From Streptomyces parvus (GTDB lineage: Bacteria > Actinomycetota > Actinomycetes > Streptomycetales > Streptomycetaceae): a stretch of DNA of 64,000 bases. The stretch lies in assembly GCF_032121415.1 (NCBI RefSeq), contig NZ_CP135079.1, positions 2,852,001 to 2,916,000 of the forward strand, read 5' to 3'. The translations under genes were made by a program, and so were the position numbers. The notes below the pieces were generated by a model. That model was not told the DNA's origin, ran no database searches, and worked only from the letters and a program-made list of their open reading frames with translations. Positions 1 through 8,453 of the stretch are shown here, in pieces (positions within the stretch are counted from its first letter, which is position 1; each line of letters begins with the position of its first letter).

Positions 1-2
1 CG

Positions 3-263
3 GTACGGCGGCTGCGTACGCTCGCCCTCACCGCGCGGGCCGAGGGGCGTCCCGAGACGGCCGAGCGGCTGCTGCGGCAGGCGGTGGGGGCCGGTGACGT
101 GGAGTCGATGTGGGAGCTGGGCCGGCTGGTCGAGCACCGCGAGGGCCTGGCGGCGGCTGAACCGTGGTTCCGGATGGCGGCGGAGCGCGGGCACGCGGTG
201 GCCAAGCGGCTGTTCCGCCCGGGCGGCGCACTGCACCCGGACGGGGCGGACCCGGCGCCGTAG
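3..263 (+). CDS. C-terminal end of a Sel1/TPR-like repeat protein (partial)
   Basis: Only the last 86 codons lie in the window; the frame is open to base 3 and stops with TAG at 261-263. The visible part alternates Ala/Leu/Glu-rich helices spaced like Sel1 or TPR units, for example MWELGRLVE, then PWFRMAAERGHAVAKRL, which fits the Sel1 pattern of a short helix, 'A-E-x-G-H-x-x-A', and a second helix. Such solenoids are protein-interaction scaffolds. The function and N-terminal domains cannot be judged from this fragment. It converges on the acylase/GNAT gene with only 34 bp between the two stops. Confidence 0.6.
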   Translation, partial: VRRLRTLALTARAEGRPETAERLLRQAVGAGDVESMWELGRLVEHREGLAAAEPWFRMAAERGHAVAKRLFRPGGALHPDGADPAP

Positions 264-297
264 CGCCGTACGGGCCGCCCCGTGCGAGCGGTTTCCG

Positions 298-3204
298 TCA
301 GGCGAGCCCCAGCGCCGTCCTCGTCAGGAACGCGAGCCGCGCCGTCTTCTCCGGCTTCTGGATCTCCGGGCCCAGCTCGAACCCGATCCGGACCATCCGG
401 GCGAGCGCCTTCTCGTTGCGGGCATCGGGCTCCACGATGACCCGCAGGTGGGCCGGGTCGCTGAAGACGTAGGCGATGAACGCGGTGAGCAGGGACTCCG
501 TGTAGCCCCTCACCGCGCCTTCGCCCTCGGCGGGCGCGATCAGCAGGTGGACGCCGAAGTCCCCGGGCTGTACGTCGTAGCACTCGCCGACCGGGTCGGC
601 GTCCGGCTCGTACGTCTGGAAGAGCGCGGCCGGGGCCCCGTCGCGCAGGGCGAGGTAGGCGTGGTGCGTGGGGAGCGAGTCGACGAACTCGTAGATCTCC
701 CGGACCTGTTCACGGGTGTGGTCGGCCATGCCCCAGAAGCGGGCCCGCTCCTCGGTGACCCAGCCGTGCAGCAGCTCGGCGTCGGCCGCCGGGTCGACCG
801 GGACGAGACGGACGGTGCCGAAGCCCTCGATCTTCTGCTCGTGGACGGCCGGGCGGAGGGCGGGGGCCGCGGAAACGGCGGGCTCGGCGGTGGCGGTCAT
901 GGCGGGGGCCTCCTCAAGGCGGTGCGACGTGCGGTGGGGCGTGGTGCGGTGCAGCAGGTTCCAGTCCGTGACGACCGGGGCGAGCGCGCCCCGTACCCAC
1001 AGGGGCGTCTGGTCGCGGTGGTGGGCGGATCCGGGGACTCCGGAGGCACCGAAGGGGACGGCCCACCGGCTGTCCTCGCGGCGGGCCAGGTCCCAGACGT
1101 AGCGGGCGGCCGGGCCGCGGGCGAACAGGTCGGTGACGCCGGGGACGCTGGAGGTGGACAGCACGCAGTCGTGGTCGCCCGCGACCCCCGGCCGGATCGC
1201 CTCCGCGTCGGAGCCCTCGGGTGCGAGATCCGGCAGGGCCTGCCAGGGGGAGAGCCGGTGCAGCTCGCCCCACGGGGCGGGCGGGGTCTCCTCGGCCGCC
1301 GCCGCTACGGCCTCGGCCGAGGCCGCGACGAGTGCCAACCGGTCCTCGTACGGCAGGAGTCCCCCGGTGAGCAGGCTCTCCAGGGCGTAGCCGATCCGGG
1401 GGACGGCGGCGAGCCAGGGGCGGAAGAGGGCGGGGTAGGCGGCCGAGCGCCAGGGGTCGTCCTCGCCCGTGACGCCCCGCAGCGCGGGGTGGGCGGCCAG
1501 CCGGTGGACGACGTCGGTGCGCAGGCGGGCGTAGAGGGTGGCGTCGGTGCTGTCCGCGTCCATGTGGCGGTCCCAGCGCAGCAGCCGGTCCCGGAGGCGT
1601 TCGGCGGCGGGGCCGAGGCCGGGGGCCCCGGCGAGCAGGGACAGCAGTCGGCGGGAGGAGGCGAGGCGGGTGTCGGTGTGGACGGCGGCCTGGGCGTCGG
1701 AGGTCCAGTCGGTGTCCGCGCCGAGCAACTCCCGTATCCGGCGGGCCCGGTGCGGGGGTGCGAACTCGACGCCGAGCGGGGAGGCGAGGCCGCGTTCGTT
1801 GGCCATCACCGCGATCCCGCCGGGGCCGTCGACCTCGGTACGGGGCAGGGGGGCGCTCTCGCCCTCGCGCCAGGCGTACGCCGGGTCCTCGGCGGGAACG
1901 ACCCGCAGCCGGTTGGCGTACGGGCGCACCGGGACGTGTCCGGCGACCCGGTGCAGGGTGTCCCCGGCGGTGTCGGCGGCCAGGACCAGATTGACGGGTT
2001 CGACCCAGCGGTCGAGGGCGGTGTCGACGTCGGCGACCGTCCGGGCCCGGAGCAGCGCGGGCAGCGCGTCGAAGCCGAGCTCGCCGGTGACGCGGGGCGG
2101 GTGGCGCAGGCTGATGAAGGTGGCGTCGGCGGCCTCGCCGGGCTCGGGGCGGGCGCCTTCGGCGGGCTCGCCGGGCCCGGGCCCGCTGCCCTCGGCCACG
2201 TCCCCGATGATCACCGGCCCCCGGTCCGTCTCGATCACCTCGACCCGCTCCGGGCCCGCCCCCGCCACCTCGATCGTCTCGGTGTGGGCGTGGGCCCGGT
2301 ACCAGCCGTCCGGGCCGAGCGCCTCCACGCCGCCGTCCGGGGTGCGGCGCAGCCGCTCGCGGTAGAGGTCCTGGTAGTCGGCCATGGCGTTGGTGATCGC
2401 CCAGGCGACGTGGCCGGTGTGCCCGAAGTGGGCGATGCCGGGGATGCCGGGGACCGCGAGGCCGACGACGTCGAACTCGGGGCAGGCCAGCCGGATCTGC
2501 TGGTAGACGCCGGGGTCCTCGATGAAGCGGTGCGGGTCGCCCGCGACGATCGGCGCTCCGGTGGCGGTGCGGGCGCCGGTGAGCAGCCAGCCGTTGCTGC
2601 CCGCCGTGCCGGGGCCGTCGGTGGCGAAGAGGGTCATCCGGTCCTCGCCGAGCCGGCGGGCGACCTCCTCGCGCCAGAGTTTGGTCGGGAACCCCGCGAA
2701 CAGGATGTGCGTGGAGAGCCAGACGCCGAGCGGGGTCCAGGGCTCCCAGCGGCCGGGCGCGAGGCCCACGGCGGCGAACTCGGGCGCCTGGGCGGCCCCT
2801 TCGGCGAGGCCCTCGTTGACGCCGTCGGCGTACGCCGTCACCCAGGCGGCGGTCTGCGGTGCGAGGCGGTCGAAGCAGCGGCGGGCGGTGTCGGCGATCC
2901 GGGCCCGCCGGACGAACCGGTCCCAGTCGACGGCTTCCGCGCCGAGGTGGGAGGCGCTGGTGCCGAGCACCCGGTGCCGTTCGGTCTCCAGCTGCCAGGC
3001 CCGGTCGAGGGCGGTGGCGTGGCCCTGGGCACGGGCCAGCGTGAGCGCGTCGGCGGCCCGCAGGTGGGGTATCCCCCAGTCGTCCCGGAAGACTTCGCAG
3101 TCCCCGGAACCCTCCGCCGCCACGCCGGGCCGTTCGCCCGGACCCTCGGCCGGTCTCGTGCCGGGTCTCTCGCTCGCGGCGTCAGCGGTCATCGCTCTGT
3201 CCAT
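298..3204 (-). CDS. Penicillin acylase-family (Ntn hydrolase) fused to a siderophore-type GNAT acetyltransferase
   Basis: 968 residues. Residues about 36-750 are a penicillin amidase/acylase precursor. FRDDWGIPHL begins the alpha-chain region, and the GSNGW motif puts the expected N-terminal nucleophile at Ser203, where autocatalytic cleavage would free the beta chain. Residues 769-968 are a GNAT domain of the IucB/AlcB/DesC siderophore type (VEPDARNEKA core). No signal peptide is visible, unlike many acylases. The ATG at 3204 is chosen because GGGAG lies just upstream; a GTG at 3231 is also open. An in-frame ATG at 900 with its own GAGGAGG could give a separate GNAT protein from the same frame. 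It shares an iron box with the divergent siderophore-interacting protein, so iron repression is likely. PvdQ, an acylase of this superfamily, matures pyoverdine, so siderophore tailoring is a reasonable but unproven role. Confidence 0.85.
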   Translation of the reverse strand: MDRAMTADAASERPGTRPAEGPGERPGVAAEGSGDCEVFRDDWGIPHLRAADALTLARAQGHATALDRAWQLETERHRVLGTSASHLGAEAVDWDRFVRRARIADTARRCFDRLAPQTAAWVTAYADGVNEGLAEGAAQAPEFAAVGLAPGRWEPWTPLGVWLSTHILFAGFPTKLWREEVARRLGEDRMTLFATDGPGTAGSNGWLLTGARTATGAPIVAGDPHRFIEDPGVYQQIRLACPEFDVVGLAVPGIPGIAHFGHTGHVAWAITNAMADYQDLYRERLRRTPDGGVEALGPDGWYRAHAHTETIEVAGAGPERVEVIETDRGPVIIGDVAEGSGPGPGEPAEGARPEPGEAADATFISLRHPPRVTGELGFDALPALLRARTVADVDTALDRWVEPVNLVLAADTAGDTLHRVAGHVPVRPYANRLRVVPAEDPAYAWREGESAPLPRTEVDGPGGIAVMANERGLASPLGVEFAPPHRARRIRELLGADTDWTSDAQAAVHTDTRLASSRRLLSLLAGAPGLGPAAERLRDRLLRWDRHMDADSTDATLYARLRTDVVHRLAAHPALRGVTGEDDPWRSAAYPALFRPWLAAVPRIGYALESLLTGGLLPYEDRLALVAASAEAVAAAAEETPPAPWGELHRLSPWQALPDLAPEGSDAEAIRPGVAGDHDCVLSTSSVPGVTDLFARGPAARYVWDLARREDSRWAVPFGASGVPGSAHHRDQTPLWVRGALAPVVTDWNLLHRTTPHRTSHRLEEAPAMTATAEPAVSAAPALRPAVHEQKIEGFGTVRLVPVDPAADAELLHGWVTEERARFWGMADHTREQVREIYEFVDSLPTHHAYLALRDGAPAALFQTYEPDADPVGECYDVQPGDFGVHLLIAPAEGEGAVRGYTESLLTAFIAYVFSDPAHLRVIVEPDARNEKALARMVRIGFELGPEIQKPEKTARLAFLTRTALGLA

Positions 3205-3248
3205 CCCCTGCTCCCGGTGGTTTTCAGCCACTCCCCAGCCCCCGAGAT

Positions 3249-3267
3249 TTAGGTTAGCCTAACCTAA
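3249..3267. promoter_or_regulatory. Iron box (IdeR/DmdR1-type operator)
   Basis: TTAGGTTAGCCTAACCTAA is a perfect 19-bp palindrome and matches the actinobacterial iron box bound by DtxR-family repressors with Fe2+. It sits between the divergent acylase/GNAT gene (start 3204) and the siderophore-interacting protein gene (start 3319), so one site can repress both. Confidence 0.95.
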
Positions 3268-3318
3268 AGCGACCCTTTGGGCAGTGGGCCGGGGCGGCAG
3301 AAGAGGGTGGGGAGCACC

Positions 3319-4047
3319 GTGGGGCATGGCTGGGAAGGCGTCGTTCTCAAACTGTTCCGGGGACGGGATTTCACGTTCACCGTGACCGGCGCCGAGCAGG
3401 TCACGGACCGCTTCCGCCGGGTGCACCTGACCGACGGCGGGCTGCTCGCCGCGACCGGCGGGGCGCACCCCACGATGTGGGTGCGGCTCTGGTTCGAGCA
3501 GGCCGGCAAACCGCATCAGCGCGCCTACACCCTGGTCGACCCGGACCCCGAGGCCGGGACCTTCAGTCTGGAATTCGCCCTCCACGACGGTCCCGCCTGC
3601 GACTGGGCACGGGCGACGCAGGCCGGCGACACGATCGACGCGACGCTCCAGGGCACCGGTTTCACGCTGCCCGACCCGGCGCCGAAGCGGCTCTTCCTGA
3701 TCGGTGACGCGGCGGCGCTGCCCGCGATCAACTCCCTGCTGGACGCGGTCCCCGGGACCCCGGCGACCATCTGGTTCGAGACCGCGCACGAGGAGGACCG
3801 GAAACTGCCGTTCCGCCTCGACGAGGCCCACCACACCCTGCACCACGTGGAGCGCCGCGAGGCGGGCGCGCACCTGGTCGCCGAGGTGAAGGCGGCCCTG
3901 CCGGAGCTGCTGGGCGCGGACCGCTCGGACGCGTACGTCTGGGTCGCCTGCGACACGTCGACGACCCGGACCCTGTCGGCGTACCTCCGCAAGGAGCTGG
4001 GCCTGCCCAAGGACCGGGTGAACGCGCTGGGTTACTGGAGGCCGTAG
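3319..4047 (+). CDS. Siderophore-interacting protein (SIP-type ferric-siderophore reductase)
   Basis: 242 residues, usual for the SIP family, which uses FAD and NAD(P)H or ferredoxin to reduce Fe3+ in siderophores and release iron in the cytoplasm. The N-terminus GHGWEGVVLKL is characteristic of actinobacterial SIPs. FAD-binding residues lie in the RAYTLVDPD segment, the nucleotide-binding domain starts near FLIGDAAALPAI, and the C-terminus ends ALGYWRP. The GTG at 3319 is chosen because GGGGAG precedes it by four bases and because the family starts here; a TTG at 3277 would add an unrelated 14 residues. The iron box 52 bp upstream predicts derepression under iron starvation. It converges on the permease with a 27-bp gap. 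Confidence 0.93.
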   Translation: MGHGWEGVVLKLFRGRDFTFTVTGAEQVTDRFRRVHLTDGGLLAATGGAHPTMWVRLWFEQAGKPHQRAYTLVDPDPEAGTFSLEFALHDGPACDWARATQAGDTIDATLQGTGFTLPDPAPKRLFLIGDAAALPAINSLLDAVPGTPATIWFETAHEEDRKLPFRLDEAHHTLHHVERREAGAHLVAEVKAALPELLGADRSDAYVWVACDTSTTRTLSAYLRKELGLPKDRVNALGYWRP

Positions 4048-4074
4048 CCCTGCGCGTCCACCCGTACGGAGACC

Positions 4075-5655
4075 TCAGTCCTGGACCACCAGGGCCGGGG
4101 TCTCCTTCGTGAGCACCTCGCCCCGGAAGAACGCCGGGCTGCGGCGCTCCATCGCGACCATCAGCACCACGCCGAGGAGCAGCAGCCCCACCCCGATGAC
4201 GAAGACCGAGCCGACGCCGAACACCGAGGAGCCGGAGCCGTACGCCGGGTCCCACATGTCGTAGAGGGTCTTGGCGAAGACGGCGGCGAGCAGGATGCCG
4301 CCGAGCAGCGGGAAGAGGCCCTTGAAGGCCAGGTCCCGGGCGGAGCGGGTCAGTTCGGCCCGGAAGTACCAGGCGCAGGCGAAGGCGGTCAGCGCGTAGT
4401 AGAAGCAGATCATGAGGCCGAGCGCGTAGATGGTGTCGACCAGGACGTGCTCGCTGACCAGGGTCATCACGGTGTAGAAGACGCCGGTGCCGATGCCCGC
4501 CGTGACCGTCGCCCGGCCGGGCGTCTTGAAGCGGGGGTGGACCTTGGCGTACGCGGCCGGCATCGCCTCGTACGCGGACATCGCGAGCACCGTGCGGGCG
4601 ACCGGGATGAACGTGGTCTGAAGGCTGGCGGCGGCCGAGGCGAGGACCGCGAGGAAGAGCAGGACGCCGAGTCCGGGGCCCATCACGGGCCCGGCGAGGG
4701 CGGCGAAGACGTTGTCGGAGGTGTCCGGGTCGGCGAGGCCGAGCCCGGACCCACCGGAGCCGACGGCCATCTGCGCGGCGATGCCGGTGGCGAGGTAGGA
4801 GCCGACCAGGACGACCATCGCGATGAGGGCCGCGCGGCCGGGGGTCTTCTCGCTGCCGGTGGTCTCCTCGTTCGCGGTCAGACAGGCGTCCCAGCCCCAG
4901 AACATGAAGATGGAGAGGGAGAGGCCCGCCGTGAAGGCGGCGAAGGACTGGACGGCGAAGGGGTTCAGCCAGGACCAGGAGAAGTCGAGCGAGGACGCGA
5001 AGTCCGGGCCGCCGCCGCCCGCCTTGCCGAGGGCCATCGTCACGAACAGGGCGAGGACCGCCAACTGGAGCCCGACCAGGGCGTACTGGATGCCCTTGGT
5101 GGCGGTCATGCCCCGGTAGCTGATCGCGGTGGCGACGGCGATGAGGGCGAGGCAGGTGATGATGTGGACGGGCTTGCTGTCGTCCAGGGCGGCGACCGAG
5201 CCGCTGCCGGTGATCTCGCCCGCAAGCAGCCAGAAGTACGAGGTGGCGACGCCCGCCAGGTTGGACAGCACGATGATCGTCGCGATGACGAGACCCCAGC
5301 CGCACATCCAGCCGACGCGGGGGCCGAACGCCTTCACCGTCCAGGTGAAGGAGGTGCCGCAGTCGGGCATCGCCTTGTTCAGCTCGCGGTAGGCGAACGC
5401 CACGAGCAGCATCGGCAGGAACCCGGCCAGGAAGACGGCGGGCATCTGCACGCCGACCTCTCCGGCGGTGGAGCCGAGGGTGGAGGTCAGGCAGTAGACG
5501 GGCGCGACGGTGGAGACACCGATGACCGCACTGCCCATGAGGCCGACGGAGTTCCCGCCGAGCCCTTTGCCGCGTACGCCGCCACTGCCACCGTCGGCCG
5601 GGGCGCTTCCCCGCACCGTGTCTCCGGCCCGTGGCCGCGCGTCCAGCTGAGTCAT
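4075..5655 (-). CDS. APC-superfamily amino-acid/amine permease
   Basis: 526 residues with about 12 hydrophobic segments. The first, VGLMGSAVIGVSTVAPVY, carries the unwound-helix glycines used for substrate binding in APC transporters; helix 3 includes FAYRELNKAMPDCGTSFTW. It is an inner-membrane importer or exchanger; the substrate cannot be read from sequence. The ATG at 5655 gives a normal N-terminus but has no clear Shine-Dalgarno sequence, so a leaderless or upstream start (GTG at 5736) is possible. A decayed aldehyde dehydrogenase lies upstream on the same strand. Permease plus aldehyde dehydrogenase is a common amine-catabolism pairing, which suggests a now incomplete pathway. Confidence 0.88.
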   Translation of the reverse strand: MTQLDARPRAGDTVRGSAPADGGSGGVRGKGLGGNSVGLMGSAVIGVSTVAPVYCLTSTLGSTAGEVGVQMPAVFLAGFLPMLLVAFAYRELNKAMPDCGTSFTWTVKAFGPRVGWMCGWGLVIATIIVLSNLAGVATSYFWLLAGEITGSGSVAALDDSKPVHIITCLALIAVATAISYRGMTATKGIQYALVGLQLAVLALFVTMALGKAGGGGPDFASSLDFSWSWLNPFAVQSFAAFTAGLSLSIFMFWGWDACLTANEETTGSEKTPGRAALIAMVVLVGSYLATGIAAQMAVGSGGSGLGLADPDTSDNVFAALAGPVMGPGLGVLLFLAVLASAAASLQTTFIPVARTVLAMSAYEAMPAAYAKVHPRFKTPGRATVTAGIGTGVFYTVMTLVSEHVLVDTIYALGLMICFYYALTAFACAWYFRAELTRSARDLAFKGLFPLLGGILLAAVFAKTLYDMWDPAYGSGSSVFGVGSVFVIGVGLLLLGVVLMVAMERRSPAFFRGEVLTKETPALVVQD

Positions 5656-5694
5656 GAGGAGGACGCTATGCGCTGCGATATCCACATCCGGAGC

Positions 5695-5793
5695 GTGAGA
5701 CTTCAACGTCTCACCCTTGGATGCAGCAGCCAGCACCCCCCGAACACTTCATCAATTCAAGGTTGCATACATGTGAAGCCTTGCAATACATGG
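5695..5793. promoter_or_regulatory. Candidate control region upstream of the permease
   Basis: An AT-richer stretch holds a perfect 7-bp inverted repeat (GTGAGAC at 5695-5701, GTCTCAC at 5708-5714). It also holds two near-direct repeats, TTGCATACATG (5763-5773) and TTGCAATACATG (5781-5792), whose starts are 18 bp apart. These look like regulator sites for the permease, whose start is at 5655. The regulator is unknown and none is encoded next to it. Confidence 0.35.
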
Positions 5794-5892
5794 CGCTTCG
5801 CCGAGCGCGACGACGTACGGTAACCGTAGGCCTGTCCGTTTTGCGTAGGTTCAAAATTTTCCCGCGCCGCTCCGCACCCGCTCCCCCGCAGC

Positions 5893-6475
5893 TCTGTCCG
5901 GGCCAGACGATCGCCTGTGTCCCGCTGTAGGCGTGCAGGGCGTACGAGCCCACGTCCCGCCCCACCCCGCTCTTCCTGAACCCGTCGAACGGGGCCCCAT
6001 GTTCCGCCCGACCGCGTTGACGCCGACCCCGCCCGCCCGTAGCCGCCGGGCGACGCGGAAAGCGCGGGCGACAACGCCGGACCAGACGTGGTCGATGAGG
6101 CCGTAGCCGCTGTCGTTGGCCGGCGCGACGCCCTCCTCCCCGTCGTCGAAGGGGACGACCACGACGACCGGCCCGAAGATCTCCTCACGGACGACCCGCA
6201 TGTCGGGGGTGCAGTCGGCCAGCAGGGTGGGGGCCACGTAGAAGCCCCGGTCCAGATGGGCGGGGCGGGCGCCGCCCGTGACGACCCGCGCCCCTTCCTT
6301 CCGGCCCAGCTCCACGTACGCCTCGACGCGGTCGCGGTGGGCGGCGGAGATGACCGGGCCGACCACGCTGGCCCGGTCGGCGGGATCACCGACGGGAGCG
6401 CGTCCGCGTACGCGGCCAGCCGGGCGATCAGCTCGTCGCACCGAAAGCGGTGGACCAGGACGCGGGTCAAAGCCG
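5893..6475 (-). pseudogene. Aldehyde dehydrogenase relic (N-terminus missing, two frameshifts)
   Basis: Only the last ~190 residues of an NAD(P)-dependent aldehyde dehydrogenase remain. Recognisable blocks occur in order on the minus strand: ALTRVLVHR, then VGPVISAAHRDRVEAYVELG, EEIFGPVVVVVPFDD with the conserved EIFGP motif, and GVGRDVGSYALHAYSG. These are split among three frames. Single-base deletions near 6391-6396 and near 5991-5998 explain both shifts. The catalytic Cys/Glu half is absent: homology stops abruptly at ALTRV near 6475. It is clearly non-functional. It may be a remnant of the enzyme that oxidised the product of the adjacent permease or sugar-acid pathway. Confidence 0.85.
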
Positions 6476-6632
6476 CCACCACTCCACCGACTTCACCGGC
6501 CGATCGCCGCCGACACCCCCTTTCACCAGGCGTTTTCGGGATCGCCAAGCCGCCGCGCGGCACGAGAACACAACCGCCGCACGCCCCTTGCCCGAGCCGT
6601 GAACCCCCCTCTATGTTCGCTGGACAGGAACC

Positions 6633-6648
6633 GAGAAAGCGCTTTCTC
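6633..6648. promoter_or_regulatory. Palindromic LacI-type operator upstream of the pectate lyase
   Basis: GAGAAAGCGCTTTCTC is a perfect 16-bp palindrome with the central CG typical of LacI-family sites. It lies 120 bp before the pectate lyase start, with a TTGACA hexamer at 6710-6715 in between. The same GAAAGCGCTT core recurs at 17676-17685 in front of the sugar-importer permease genes, which suggests common control. The remaining sequence from 6476 to 6768 shows no gene. Confidence 0.65.
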
Positions 6649-6768
6649 AATCGCCGCGGAGAACCTCCCGAAGAAGGGGTCGACGAGGGCGGGCACGAGG
6701 GCGCAGTACTTGACATGCACCTGACATAGAAGGCATCACGGATCACCCGAAGACACAGGGAGACGAAC

Positions 6769-8310
6769 ATGAGGCAACCCGTCACACGGCGGCTGCAGGC
6801 GGCAGTGGCCACCCTGGCCCTCGCCGCCGCGGCCGGCGGCATCGTCCTGACCGCGCCCGAGGCATCGGCGGCGGCCGGCAGCGCCACGGGCTACGCCACC
6901 CAGAACGGCGGAACCACCGGCGGCGCCGGCGGACAGACCGTGCGGGCCACCACCGGCACCGCGATCCACGCGGCCCTGTGCGGCCGCGCCGCCGCCGGCA
7001 CACCGATCGTCATCGAGGTCGAGGGCACCATCAACCACGGCAACACCAGCAAGGTGTCCGGCGGCAGTTGCAACACGGCCGACGGCGTGATCGAACTGAA
7101 GCAGATCAGCAACGTCACGATCGTGGGCGTCGGCGGCGGAGCCGTCTTCGATCAGATCGGCATCCACATCCGCGAGTCCAGCAACGTCATCATCCAGAAC
7201 GTGACCGTGCGGAACGTCAAGAAGTCCGGGTCCCCGACCTCCAACGGCGGTGACGCCATCGGCATGGAGTCCGGTGTCCGCAACGTCTGGGTCGATCACA
7301 CGACGCTGGAGGCGTCGGGCGGCGAGTCCGAGGGGTACGACGGCCTCTTCGACATGAAGGCCGACACCCGGTACGTGACCCTCTCCTACAGCATCCTGCG
7401 CAACTCGGGCCGGGGCGGACTGGTGGGGTCCAGCGAGAGCGACGTCTCCAACGGGTTCGTCACGTACCACCACAACCTGTACGAGAACATCGACTCCCGC
7501 GCGCCCCTGCTCAGGGGCGGTATCGGCCACATGTTCAACAACCACTACGTGCGGATCAACTCGTCCGGCATCAACTCCCGCGCCGGCGCCCGCGCCAAGG
7601 TGGAGAACAACTACTTCGAGGACTCCAAGGACGTCCTCGGCACCTTCTACACCGACGCCGCCGGGTACTGGCAGACCGCCGGCAACACGCTGGACAACGT
7701 GACCTGGTCGAGCCCCGGCGAGGACAACAACCCGGCCGGTCCCGACATGAAGTCCACCACCACCGTCAGCATCCCCTACGCCTACACCGCCGACGCGGCC
7801 GGCTGCGTTCCGGACGTCGTGAGCCGTACGGCGGGCGCCGGCAAGGGCCTGAAGGTCTCGGACGGGAACTGCGCGACCCAGCCGCCGACCGAGCCCACTC
7901 CCGGCCCCACCGACCCGACCCCCGGCCCCACCGACCCCACGCCGCCCGGCGGGACCAACCTCAGCATCGGCGCCGGGTCCGACGGATCCAGCAAGGCCTC
8001 CGGGACCAGCTTCGGTCATCTGCGGGACGGTGACCTGAACACCTACTGGTCGCCCGCAGGTTCGACCGGCCACGCCTCGATCAAGTGGGACTCCGCCACC
8101 GCCGTGTCCTCGGTCGTCATCCGGGAGGCGGCGGGATCCGCCATCGGGGCCTGGCGGCTCCTCGACGCCGACGCCGGCACCGTCCTGGCCTCCGGCGACG
8201 GAGCGGGGACCATCTCCTTCCCCCGCACGACCCTGCGCAAGATCACTTTCGAGATCGTCAGCTCGAACGGCACCCCGAAGATCGCCGAGTACGAGACGTA
8301 CGCCGGCTGA
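6769..8310 (+). CDS. Secreted PL1 pectate lyase with C-terminal carbohydrate-binding-like domain
   Basis: 513 residues. A Sec signal peptide covers about residues 1-34 (ending ASA). Residues ~40-370 form a parallel beta-helix of polysaccharide lyase family 1, with WVDH at 174-177 and RAPLLR at 244-249, which holds the catalytic Arg region. A Pro/Thr linker (TPGPTDPT repeats, 377-393) leads to a C-terminal domain (398-513) resembling F5/8-type galactose-binding modules. The enzyme cleaves demethylated homogalacturonan by beta-elimination outside the cell. The start has GGGAG upstream. A promoter-distal LacI-type palindrome suggests induction by pectin breakdown products. A strong hairpin follows at 8382. 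Confidence 0.92.
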   Translation: MRQPVTRRLQAAVATLALAAAAGGIVLTAPEASAAAGSATGYATQNGGTTGGAGGQTVRATTGTAIHAALCGRAAAGTPIVIEVEGTINHGNTSKVSGGSCNTADGVIELKQISNVTIVGVGGGAVFDQIGIHIRESSNVIIQNVTVRNVKKSGSPTSNGGDAIGMESGVRNVWVDHTTLEASGGESEGYDGLFDMKADTRYVTLSYSILRNSGRGGLVGSSESDVSNGFVTYHHNLYENIDSRAPLLRGGIGHMFNNHYVRINSSGINSRAGARAKVENNYFEDSKDVLGTFYTDAAGYWQTAGNTLDNVTWSSPGEDNNPAGPDMKSTTTVSIPYAYTADAAGCVPDVVSRTAGAGKGLKVSDGNCATQPPTEPTPGPTDPTPGPTDPTPPGGTNLSIGAGSDGSSKASGTSFGHLRDGDLNTYWSPAGSTGHASIKWDSATAVSSVVIREAAGSAIGAWRLLDADAGTVLASGDGAGTISFPRTTLRKITFEIVSSNGTPKIAEYETYAG

Positions 8311-8381
8311 CGGGTGTCGCCGCCCGGGGACCGGCCGTGCGACGGCCGGCTCCGGCGGCCTGTCCACCGCGCACCGGCAAA

Positions 8382-8416
8382 GGCCCGCACTCCCCGCTCG
8401 GCGGGGGGTGCGGGCC
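8382..8416. terminator. Bidirectional hairpin terminator
   Basis: A 16-bp stem (GGCCCGCACTCCCCGC at 8382-8397 with 8401-8416, one G:T pair) and a 3-base loop lie between the converging pectate lyase and truncated pectinesterase genes. Confidence 0.8.
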
Positions 8417-8453
8417 CTGCTCGGTGCGGAACGCATGGCAGTGGCGCGCCGGA

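Noticed and set aside
298..3204. Penicillin acylase taken as part of a beta-lactam gene cluster
   Set aside because: No synthetase, cyclase or penicillin-binding resistance gene is near; the iron box and SIP point to iron instead.
94..3252. A very long plus-strand open frame opposite the acylase/GNAT gene
   Set aside because: It is Gly/Arg/Val-rich without domain structure, as expected for the antisense of a high-GC gene; the minus-strand frame has clear motifs.
6523..6720. Small minus-strand frame over the operator before the pectate lyase
   Set aside because: No ribosome site, Arg-rich random composition, and it crosses the palindrome and promoter.
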